Below, one piece after another: positions 1-5,239 of a stretch of 6,090 bases of DNA. How positions within the stretch are numbered: position 1 is the stretch's first letter; each line of letters begins with the position of its first letter. The stretch is taken from assembly GCA_021850555.1 (NCBI GenBank), contig JAJZLX010000067.1:1-6090 (forward strand). The letters are read 5' to 3'. The notes under the pieces were generated by a model. The model saw only the letters and a program-made list of their open reading frames with translations, was not told the origin of the DNA and made no database searches. This stretch comes from Pseudomonadota bacterium (lineage in GTDB: Bacteria; Pseudomonadota; Gammaproteobacteria; Steroidobacterales; Steroidobacteraceae). The position numbers and the translations under genes were made by a program.

Positions 1-186
1 TCGGCTGTCATCGTCGAGGCGGCTTCGATCAGCATTCCCCTGCTCGGTTCGAATCTGACGGAAAGCGGCATGGCAGAGTCGCCGTCGATCTCCGCCGCGA
101 TCAGGGGCGCGCTTGCCTCGCTGCATCGTGCCGTGGTGCTGCGCCAGTCCGAACAGGGGCCGACGCTCCCTTTTGCCCCCGGTTGA
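1..186 (+). CDS. C-terminal end of an unidentified protein (5' truncated; tentative)
   Basis: Frame 1 is open from the window edge to a TGA at 184-186 and gives 61 residues, beginning SAVIVEAAS and ending TLPFAPG. Third codon positions are GC-rich, as expected for coding DNA here, and the stop lies 31 bp before the TTG start of the next plus-strand gene, which would suit an operon. I do not recognise the family. A minus-strand frame from an ATG at 69-71 (MPLSVRFEPSRGM...) is also open to the window edge with similar codon quality, so a divergent gene is a real alternative. Translation alone cannot decide between them; the flanking sequence to the left is needed. Confidence 0.35.
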   Translation, partial: SAVIVEAASISIPLLGSNLTESGMAESPSISAAIRGALASLHRAVVLRQSEQGPTLPFAPG

Positions 187-217
187 TGCGCTGGCTGCCG
201 ACCCCAAGGAGCGATCG

Positions 218-907
218 TTGTCACGCGCTGAACGCCTGCTCGAATTGATGCAATGCCTGCGCCGCCATCGCTACCCGGTGGGCGGCGCCGTTCTGGCGTC
301 CGAACTCGGCATCAGCCTGCGCACCCTCTACCGGGACATCGCCGCGCTGCAGGCCCAGGGCGCGCGGATCGATGGCGAGCCGGGTGTGGGGTATGTGCTG
401 CGCCCCGGGTTCATGCTGCCGCCCTTGATGTTCTCGGAAGATGAGATCGAGGCCCTGGTCCTCGGCTCGCGCTGGGTCGCCAAGCGCGCCGATGATCCGC
501 TCGCGCAGGCGGCACGCAATGCATTGGCCAAGATCGCGGCCGTCTTGCCAACTGGGCTGCGCAATGCCCTGGATGACTCGGCGCTGCTCGTCGGAGCGGG
601 CGCGGTCATCGCGGCTGGGGATCAGGAACTGGTCGCCATTCGGCATGCGATCCGATCGGAGTGCAAACTCCGCATCCGCTACCGCGATCTCCTGGGACGC
701 ACCTCTGACCGCGTGATCTGGCCGTTTGCACTTGGCTTCTTTGAGCAAGTGCGCATCGTGGCCGCTTGGTGCGAGCACCGCCAGGGCTACCGGCATTTCC
801 GCACGGACCGGATCGCGGACCTGAGCGTCCTGGAGGCGCGTTATCCGCGCCGTCGCCAGGCGCTGCTGAAGGAGTGGCGGGAGATCGAGGGCATCCCGGC
901 CCCCTGA
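218..907 (+). CDS. YafY/WYL-type transcriptional regulator (DeoR-like HTH + WYL domain)
   Basis: A predicted cytoplasmic DNA-binding regulator of 229 aa. I chose TTG 218 because AAGGAG at 206-211 sits 6 nt before it and because the protein then begins SRAERLLELMQ, as usual in the family; a longer frame from 113 adds unrelated residues. Residues about 2-60 form the winged helix-turn-helix, with recognition-helix region ELGISLRTLYRDIAAL and wing EPGVGYVLRPGF. Residues about 135-205 are the WYL-type ligand domain, seen as RIRYRD, IWPF and the conserved FRTDRI. The W-Y-L triad itself is degenerate, which is common in the YafY subgroup. About 230 aa is the normal length and nothing is broken. It precedes VOC and EVE genes on the same strand and probably controlled them. 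The effector is unknown; WYL domains are thought to sense small molecules or nucleic acids. Confidence 0.9.
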   Translation: MSRAERLLELMQCLRRHRYPVGGAVLASELGISLRTLYRDIAALQAQGARIDGEPGVGYVLRPGFMLPPLMFSEDEIEALVLGSRWVAKRADDPLAQAARNALAKIAAVLPTGLRNALDDSALLVGAGAVIAAGDQELVAIRHAIRSECKLRIRYRDLLGRTSDRVIWPFALGFFEQVRIVAAWCEHRQGYRHFRTDRIADLSVLEARYPRRRQALLKEWREIEGIPAP

Positions 908-917
908 TGCCGCATCA
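905..917. promoter_or_regulatory. 13-nt palindrome overlapping the YafY-type regulator stop codon, possible operator
   Basis: TGATGC-C-GCATCA is a perfect inverted repeat with 6-bp arms around one central base. It overlaps the TGA stop of the regulator and lies about 110 bp upstream of the VOC pseudogene start. I found no convincing -35/-10 pair in 908-1026 (CTGACA at 921-926 has no well-spaced -10). It could be the regulator's own binding site or a chance palindrome. Confidence 0.25.
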
Positions 918-1026
918 CTGCTGACAGAATTGGGTGGTACCGGTTTCTACGATGTGATCGACGCCTTCTCGGCACGCCGTGCGGCCGGGAGGGGTCGCCA
1001 CCGTCCATCACTTCGGAGTGCTCGCG

Positions 1027-1398
1027 ATGCCTGATACCAATTTCTTCATTCTCTATGTCGAAAGCGCCGCGGCAAGCGCCGCCTTCTACGCAGACCTGCT
1101 CGGACATGCCCCCATCCAGGCATCTCCAACCTTCGCCCTATTCGCCCAGTAATCGGGCGTCAAGATCGGCTTGTGGTCGAGACACGCGGTCGAGCCCGCG
1201 GCAACGGTCACTGGTGGTGGCACCGAGTTGGCGTTCGCAGTGGACAGCGATGCGACCGTCACTTCCATGCATGCCGAATGGGCGCGGCGTGGCCTGCCTA
1301 TCCTGCAAGCGCCGGTGAGGATGGACTTCGGCTACACCTTTGTCGCATCGGACCCCGACGGGCACCGGCTGCGTGTCTTTGCACCGCGCGCGCGGTGA
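1027..1398 (+). pseudogene. VOC-family (glyoxalase/dioxygenase-fold) protein, interrupted by an in-frame TAA
   Basis: Conceptual translation from ATG 1027 (GGAG at 1015-1018, 8 nt upstream) reads MPDTNFFILYVES, then AAFYADLLGHAP, as in the first beta-alpha unit of VOC proteins. Codon 42 (1150-1152) is TAA. The same frame continues SGVKIGLWSRH..., then GGGTELAFAVDS and a typical ending FVASDPDGHRLRVFAP, to TGA at 1396-1398. With the stop read through it would be 123 residues, a full-length single VOC domain. The stop is one substitution from GAA or CAA, consistent with a nonsense mutation. VOC proteins of this size are small metal-binding enzymes or resistance proteins working on compounds such as methylglyoxal or antibiotics; the substrate here cannot be told. 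The 41-residue product would lack most of the fold. A sequencing error is possible. Confidence 0.85.
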
Positions 1399-1795
1399 AC
1401 AGGAACTGGATCGCGGTGGCCTCGGCGGAGCATGTCCGTCGAGACCGCGCCGCGGGGTTCATGCAGGCCTGCCACGGCGAGGTGGCACCCTTGCGGCGGG
1501 TGCGCCCTGGCGACCCTGTCGTCTACTACTCCCCAATCGAGCACTTTCAGGCCAGGGACACGCTGCAGGCGTTCGCGGCGATCGGTATCGTGAAGGACAG
1601 CGATCCCTCTAAGTCGAAATGGGCGAGGGTTTCCGCCCCTATCGCCGCAACGTTCGTTGGCTGCAGGCCCGCGAAATTCCCATTTGTCCAATGCTCGGAA
1701 TCCTGGAATTCACCTCAGGCCATCGCAGTTGGGATATCCGTCTCGGTTCGAGTCTCTTCGAGGTATCCGCCTACGACGTGCAGATCATCGCGTAG
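1395..1795 (+). pseudogene. EVE-domain (UPF0310-type) protein, broken by a one-base frameshift
   Basis: Translation from GTG 1395 reads VNRNWIAVASAEHV..., then RPGDPVVYYSP and LQAFAAIGIVKDSDP (about 71 residues, to 1607), typical of the N-terminal half of EVE-domain proteins. The frame then becomes nonsense. Reading in the -1 frame from about 1613 restores the family: VEMGEGFRPYRRNVRWLQ, REIPICPML, LEFTSGHRSWDIRLG, LFEVSAYDVQIIA, then TAG 1793-1795. One missing base near 1605-1613 accounts for it, and the repaired length is about 133 aa, close to normal. There is no slippery heptamer, so programmed shifting is unlikely. EVE domains resemble PUA/YTH folds and are proposed to bind modified nucleobases in DNA or RNA. 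GTG overlaps the VOC stop (GTGA) with no SD site of its own, so translation was probably coupled to the VOC gene. Confidence 0.88.
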
Positions 1796-1848
1796 GCGAT
1801 GGGTGTTCCGTGGCCGCCATGAGTCAGTCCTCGGCTGGCCTGCTCTGA

Positions 1849-2769
1849 TCAGCCAACCATCAGCACCGCATTGCCGCGAATGCCACGCCCACGCAGGGCG
1901 TCCAGAACCTCTGCCGTCTGCATCCAATCATCCACGAGTCCGATCTCCGGATGCAGGTGCCCCGCATCCACCAGTCGGACCAGTGTCGCCAGGTCGGTAC
2001 CATCAGGCACGTCGCTGTCGGTGTAGTCGAAGTGGCGGATGGTGCCCGAGGACGGGCCGCTGAAGAGAGCGAAGAAATCCAGCGTCGGAGCAATGCCACC
2101 CGCCTGACCGAACCAGATCACTAAGCCATGCGGTCCGAGCATCGAGAGCGCGGTCGATAGCGATGTGCCGCCCACGGACTCCAGCAGCACGTCGAACGGT
2201 CCCTGCGCGTCGGCGACATCATGCACCGCATGACTCGCCCCCAGTTCACGCAAGCGCTGGGCACGTTCAGGCGTCGCCGTCACCACGGTCAACTCGGCGC
2301 CCATGGGCGCAACCAGCTCGGCCAGATAATGACCGACACCGCCCGATGCGCCGGTCATCAGCACGCGTCGACTCGCAAGTGGGCCTGCGATCCGCAGCAA
2401 TCTGAGGGCGGTCAGCCCGGCGAGCGGTAGTGCTGCGGCCTGCGCGAAACTGATGCCATCCGGTAGCACCGCGAGTTGGCTCGTGGGCACTGCAACCCGC
2501 TCCGCCCAGCCATGCGCGGGAGGATGCCCCACCACACGAGCCCCCTCGGGCGGCCCCGAACCATCGGTGGCGGCATGCAGGACGCGGCCGGCCACGTCCT
2601 TGCCCGGCCGCCAATGTGCCTTCGGAGCAGCGAGCTGGAAGGTCTCGCCACGGTTCACCGAATAAGCCTCGACGCCGATGATCGCCTCGTCGGGCGCGGG
2701 TTGCGGCTCGGGTACCTCGGCAAGCCGCACCATGTGCTGCATGTTGCCAGTCGGAATCATGGCCTTCAT
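1849..2769 (-). CDS. MDR-superfamily NAD(P)-dependent oxidoreductase (quinone-reductase/zinc-independent ADH-like)
   Basis: A predicted cytoplasmic oxidoreductase of 306 aa. The start is ATG 2767-2769 (MKAMIPTGNMQ), with AGGAG 6 nt upstream (complement of 2776-2780); the frame stays open further upstream but only into the intergenic region. Residues about 1-115 form the GroES-like catalytic domain, with AYSVNRGE near 35-42 and GKDVAGRV at 56-63. The Rossmann domain follows, with nucleotide-binding loop GASGGVG at 140-146 and VVTATPERAQRLRELGA after it. The cysteine/histidine ligands of the catalytic zinc and of the structural zinc are not seen, placing it with quinone oxidoreductase/enoyl-reductase-like MDRs rather than zinc alcohol dehydrogenases. 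It is divergent from an HxlR regulator, which suggests a role in quinone or electrophile detoxification. The exact substrate is unknown. Confidence 0.92.
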   Translation of the reverse strand: MKAMIPTGNMQHMVRLAEVPEPQPAPDEAIIGVEAYSVNRGETFQLAAPKAHWRPGKDVAGRVLHAATDGSGPPEGARVVGHPPAHGWAERVAVPTSQLAVLPDGISFAQAAALPLAGLTALRLLRIAGPLASRRVLMTGASGGVGHYLAELVAPMGAELTVVTATPERAQRLRELGASHAVHDVADAQGPFDVLLESVGGTSLSTALSMLGPHGLVIWFGQAGGIAPTLDFFALFSGPSSGTIRHFDYTDSDVPDGTDLATLVRLVDAGHLHPEIGLVDDWMQTAEVLDALRGRGIRGNAVLMVG

Positions 2770-2818
2770 AGCGTTCTCCTCGTGCGGACTCGGGGGGTGG
2801 CCGCACTGTAAGGAGACC

Positions 2819-2857
2819 TGTATCTTTCCGAAAGAAGGCACTTGAACGTGGTATAGG
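2819..2857. promoter_or_regulatory. Divergent promoter/operator region between the MDR oxidoreductase and HxlR genes
   Basis: A perfect 13-nt palindrome, TCTTTC-C-GAAAGA, lies at 2823-2835, roughly midway in the 94-bp gap. On the minus strand, a weak -35 (TTCAAG, complement of 2841-2846) and -10 (GATACA, complement of 2819-2824), 16 nt apart, would place the palindrome inside the oxidoreductase promoter. On the plus strand TATAGG at 2852-2857 ends 6 nt before the HxlR ATG, so that transcript could be leaderless or nearly so, and the palindrome would cover its -35 position. This arrangement fits repression of both genes by HxlR. The palindrome is seen; the promoter boxes are weak matches and the function is inferred. 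Confidence 0.45.
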
Positions 2858-2863
2858 TACCTG

Positions 2864-3238
2864 ATGGGAACCAAGAAGCGCCTTGACTACGACGTGCTGC
2901 AGGCGGCCTGCCCGACACGGCAGGTATTGGACCGTATCGCTGACAAGTGGACGATGCTGGTCGTGCTCGCACTCGAAGACGGAACGCTGCGGTTCTCGCA
3001 ACTCCGTACTCGGGTGCAGGGGGTCACGCAGAAGATGCTGACCCAGACGCTGCGCGGGTTGGAGCGAGACGGGCTGGTGGACCGGCGTGTTTATCCCACC
3101 GTTCCGGTCACTGTGGAGTACACCCTCACGCCACTCGGCCACAGCCTTGCGGAGGCGGTCGCCGGGCTGCGTGCCTGGTCGTATGCCCATATGCCGAAGA
3201 TCGAGGCCGCGCGAAAACGCTATGACCAAGGCCGTTGA
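2864..3238 (+). CDS. HxlR/DUF24-family transcriptional regulator
   Basis: A winged-helix regulator of 124 aa, normal for the family, expected to act as a cytoplasmic dimer. It carries the signature CPTRQVLDRIADKWTMLVV from Cys16, then LRFSQLRTRV, GVTQKMLTQTLRGLERDGLV (the recognition helix and following turn) and the wing VYPTVPVTVEYTLTPLGHSL. In studied DUF24 members such as YodB, HypR and QorR, a conserved N-terminal cysteine at about this position senses quinones, diamide or other electrophiles; Cys16 is the only cysteine here. The start ATG 2864 has only a poor upstream SD match (AGG at 2855-2857) and may be leaderless. The gene is divergent from the MDR oxidoreductase, its likely target, with a palindrome in the shared gap. 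Redox sensing is inferred from family and context. Confidence 0.93.
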   Translation: MGTKKRLDYDVLQAACPTRQVLDRIADKWTMLVVLALEDGTLRFSQLRTRVQGVTQKMLTQTLRGLERDGLVDRRVYPTVPVTVEYTLTPLGHSLAEAVAGLRAWSYAHMPKIEAARKRYDQGR

Positions 3239-3407
3239 CGGCTTGCCATCGTCAAGTGTCACGCAATCTGATGGATCCATCTCTGGGCCGCTCAAACGCC
3301 ATCAACTCGTGATGATGCGGATGAATTGCTGTGGGCACTTGGGAGTAGGTCCAAGGCAAGGCAGCGCCATTTCGGCGGATGCAGCCGATGAACAGGGCAC
3401 ACGACGA
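3239..3407. other. Intergenic stretch with a perfect 12-bp palindrome; no supported gene
   Basis: This 169-bp gap lies between two convergent genes (HxlR, plus; hydrolase, minus) and looks less GC-rich than its surroundings. It contains GATGGATCCATC at 3270-3281, a perfect 12-bp palindrome. I see no GC-rich hairpin followed by a T tract, so no standard intrinsic terminator. A short open stretch on the plus strand (DDADELLWALGSRSKARQRH, from about 3312) lacks a start codon and an SD site; it might be a gene relic or chance. Confidence 0.4.
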
Positions 3408-4058
3408 TCAAGAGCGGACTACTTTGCCGTTGGACAGGAGCGTCAATGCGCGTTGGTGTGAGGCGTGGATCGTGTCTCGCTCCGGCAGCGAACCGTCGGC
3501 CAGACAGGCCAGCCACTCGTCCGTGGTGAGCACGGCGGCGTAGCGCGACTGCTCGACGACAGCGAATACCCGGTGGATTTCCTCCGCGCTGGCAAAGCCG
3601 GCACGGTTCGCGTAGGGCACGCTGCCGGAGGCGTCCATCAGGAATTCCACCTGCAGGCCCGCATCGAAAGCATGCTTGATGGTGGTGTCGTTGCAGTTGT
3701 GGGTCATGTACCCGACCACGGTCAGCGTGTCGATGTCGTGCTGCGCGAGCCAGTCGCGAAGATCGGTGCCGGCGAAGGCACTGGGCAGCTTCTTTGGCAC
3801 GTAGTGCCCGCGCGGGCGGCTGGCGACGACGTCGTGCAGCTGCCAACCACGGGAACCTTCGGCGAACAGCGGCGCATCGCGGGGCGCCATCTGCTGCACC
3901 ACGATCACCGGAATGCCGGCGGCCTGCGCGGCATCCATGGCGCGGCCGATGTTGCGCAGTGAGTCCTGCACCGGCGGATAGGCGATGCGCAGGCCGCCGC
4001 TCTCGTATTCGTTCTGTACGTCGACGACGACGAGCGCACGGCGCGGGGTCTGGTTCAT
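3408..4058 (-). CDS. Isochorismatase-family cysteine hydrolase
   Basis: A predicted cytoplasmic hydrolase of 216 aa. The start ATG 4056-4058 (MNQTPRRALVVVDVQNEY) has GAGGA about 8 nt upstream on the minus strand; the frame runs open further upstream, into the intergenic region. The catalytic triad of the superfamily is visible: Asp13 in VVDVQNEY, a lysine in VPKKLPSAF (Lys89 or Lys90), and Cys122 in VVGYMTHNC, which also holds the cis-peptide region. The family includes nicotinamidases, N-carbamoylsarcosine amidases and isochorismatases. The general YcaC/RutB-like cysteine hydrolase pattern is clear but does not settle the substrate, and no siderophore genes lie nearby to support true isochorismatase activity. 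It is divergent from a GlxA-type regulator, a pairing seen often in proteobacteria, so that protein likely controls it. Amide or ureido compound hydrolysis is a reasonable guess. Confidence 0.93.
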   Translation of the reverse strand: MNQTPRRALVVVDVQNEYESGGLRIAYPPVQDSLRNIGRAMDAAQAAGIPVIVVQQMAPRDAPLFAEGSRGWQLHDVVASRPRGHYVPKKLPSAFAGTDLRDWLAQHDIDTLTVVGYMTHNCNDTTIKHAFDAGLQVEFLMDASGSVPYANRAGFASAEEIHRVFAVVEQSRYAAVLTTDEWLACLADGSLPERDTIHASHQRALTLLSNGKVVRS

Positions 4059-4109
4059 GGCGGCAATCCTCTGGGCGGATGGGACGATGTCCCGACGTGC
4101 CCATGTTCC

Positions 4110-4130
4110 ACCGCGGACCGCCGCCGCGGT
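4110..4130. promoter_or_regulatory. Inverted repeat (7-bp arms) between the hydrolase and GlxA genes
   Basis: ACCGCGG at 4110-4116 and CCGCGGT at 4124-4130 form a perfect inverted repeat with a 7-nt spacer. Because CCGCGG is itself a palindrome, the two copies also read as direct repeats 13 bp apart. It lies about 50 bp upstream of the hydrolase start and downstream of the proposed hydrolase transcription start. It could be a regulator site or an RNA stem-loop in the hydrolase leader. Confidence 0.35.
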
Positions 4131-4145
4131 AGTGGCCTGATAGAC

Positions 4146-4175
4146 ATTTATAGTTATAATCGGGCCAATCCTCAT
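4146..4175. promoter_or_regulatory. AT-rich island with overlapping divergent promoters
   Basis: The 15-nt AT-rich stretch 4146-4160 stands out in GC-rich DNA. On the plus strand it holds a consensus -10, TATAAT at 4155-4160, about 30 nt before the GlxA start, with no good -35; AraC-type promoters that need an activator often look like this. On the minus strand it offers TATAAA (complement of 4147-4152), with a 3/6 -35 match, ATGAGG (complement of 4170-4175), 17 nt away, for the hydrolase. The stretch is also an imperfect inverted repeat. Transcription starts are inferred. Confidence 0.5.
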
Positions 4176-4189
4176 CGCGGAGTCGGATC

Positions 4190-5140
4190 ATGGCGGCGAT
4201 CAAGGTGGCGATCGCGGCGTTCGATGGCATCCGGCCGTTTCACCTGTCGGTGCCCTGTGCGGTGTTCGGCGAACCGGCCGGCGCCGAGCCTTTGTACGAA
4301 GTGCGGGTCTGCGCGGTGGAGCCGGGCGAACTGCGCAGCCAGGCCGGCTTCACCATCGGCACCGGCTACGGCTTGCGCGAACTGGAGCGCGCGCAGGTAG
4401 TGGTGGTGCCCTCGTGGCGCGATGCGCACGAGGTGCCGCCGGCGGCGTTGCTCGGGACGCTGCGCCGTGCGCACCGACGCGGCGCGCTGGTCGTCGGGCT
4501 TTGCCTGGGCGCATACGCGTTGGCCGAAGCGGGACTGCTCGACGGTCGCCGCGCCACCACGCACTGGCGCTGGGCGGAACGGTTCGCGCAGCGCTATCCG
4601 AAGGTCAGGGTGGATCCGAACGTGCTGTACGTCGATGAAGGCGACGTGCTCACCTCGGCCGGCACCGCCGCCGGCATTGATTGCTGCCTGCACGTGGTGC
4701 GGCGGCAGTTCGGCGCGGAGGCGACCAACCGCATCGCACGCACGCTGGTGGTCCCGCCGCATCGACAGGGCAGCCAGGCCCAGTACATCGAGCAGCCAGT
4801 GCTGGCGACCGCGGCCGAGAGTCCGTTGATCAAGGTCCTCGGTTGGGCGGCGCGCCATCTCGACGAGCCGCAGAGTCTCGACTCGCTGGCGGCGCGCGCG
4901 GCGATGAGCCGGCGCAGCTTCACCCGCCATTTTCGCCAGCACACCGGGACCACGGTCGGGCAATGGTTGCTGGCGCAGCGGCTGGCGCTGGCGCAACGCC
5001 TGCTGGAGACCACCGGCCAGCCGATCGAGCGCATCGCGGAACGCGCGGGTTTCGGCACCTCGCTGTCGCTGCGCCAACATTTCGCCGCGACGCTCGCCAC
5101 CACGCCCTCGGTCTACCGGCGTGAATTCCGCGGGCGCTGA
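4190..5140 (+). CDS. GlxA-family transcriptional regulator (DJ-1/PfpI domain + AraC HTH)
   Basis: A 316-aa regulator, normal for GlxA-type AraC proteins. ATG 4190 has GGAG at 4179-4182, 7 nt upstream. Residues about 4-170 are the DJ-1/PfpI (class I glutamine amidotransferase-like) domain: VAIAAFDGIRPFHLS at the start, the nucleophile-elbow region VVGLCLGAYALAEAGLL with Cys105, THWRWAERF with His125, and VLYVDEGDVLTSAGTAAGID. Residues about 213-314 are the two-HTH AraC domain: LDSLAARAAMSRRSFTRHF is the first HTH, PIERIAERAGFGTSLSLRQH the second, ending TTPSVYRREF. In this family the DJ-1-like domain is generally taken as a ligand-sensing part rather than an active enzyme; characterised members act in arginine, carnitine and glycine betaine use. 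It is divergent from the cysteine hydrolase, its probable target. The inducer is unknown. Confidence 0.95.
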   Translation: MAAIKVAIAAFDGIRPFHLSVPCAVFGEPAGAEPLYEVRVCAVEPGELRSQAGFTIGTGYGLRELERAQVVVVPSWRDAHEVPPAALLGTLRRAHRRGALVVGLCLGAYALAEAGLLDGRRATTHWRWAERFAQRYPKVRVDPNVLYVDEGDVLTSAGTAAGIDCCLHVVRRQFGAEATNRIARTLVVPPHRQGSQAQYIEQPVLATAAESPLIKVLGWAARHLDEPQSLDSLAARAAMSRRSFTRHFRQHTGTTVGQWLLAQRLALAQRLLETTGQPIERIAERAGFGTSLSLRQHFAATLATTPSVYRREFRGR

Positions 5141-5153
5141 GCCGGCTCGGGCA

Positions 5154-5196
5154 TTGACAACTTGTTTCCATTATTGGAAACTGGTTACCGTTATGG
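5154..5196 (+). promoter_or_regulatory. marR-type gene promoter with tandem operator
   Basis: A consensus -35 TTGACA (5154-5159) is followed 17 nt later by a weak -10 (GAAACT, 5177-5182). Between and over these boxes lies a perfect inverted repeat, GTTTCCA-TTAT-TGGAAAC (5164-5181), which extends to 10 of 12 matched pairs when arms 5159-5170 and 5175-5186 are compared. A partial copy, GTTACCGTTAT (5184-5194), matches the first 11 bases of the repeat at 9 positions and starts exactly 20 bp further on, about two helical turns. This is the classic layout of an autorepressed MarR promoter. Confidence 0.65.
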
Positions 5197-5239
5197 ATAG
5201 CGAGCCTTGTCAAACATCCACTGTGAAACCCGGGCGGTC

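Noticed and set aside
113..217. Extended N-terminus of the YafY-type regulator starting at 113
   Set aside because: The added residues do not look like the family, and AAGGAG 6 nt before TTG 218 gives a much better start.
1605..1616. Programmed -1 frameshift in the EVE gene
   Set aside because: No slippery heptamer or evident downstream stem was seen, and EVE proteins are not known to need frameshifting. A deletion is simpler.
1833..1854. GGCTG...CAGCC hairpin as a terminator between the EVE and oxidoreductase genes
   Set aside because: Only 5-bp arms with a 12-nt loop and no T tract; it also runs into the oxidoreductase stop.
1173..2063. A 296-codon plus-strand open frame covering the EVE gene and beyond
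   Set aside because: Only its 1395-1607 part is EVE-like. The rest is out-of-frame translation of the EVE 3' half and antisense to the oxidoreductase.
2267..3295. A 342-codon minus-strand open frame across the oxidoreductase and HxlR genes
   Set aside because: It is a shadow frame in GC-rich DNA, with low-complexity Arg/Ala-rich translation and no family features; the two recognised genes explain the region.
3292..4230. A 312-codon minus-strand open frame over the cysteine hydrolase
   Set aside because: Arg/Ala-rich shadow translation; the hydrolase frame holds all the catalytic motifs.
4172..5080. A 302-codon antisense frame over the GlxA gene
   Set aside because: Gln/Arg-rich shadow of the GlxA frame, whose two domains are unmistakable.
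5207..5239. TTG 5207 as the MarR start
   Set aside because: It lacks a good SD and adds 11 residues not typical of the family; kept as a weaker alternative in the MarR entry.
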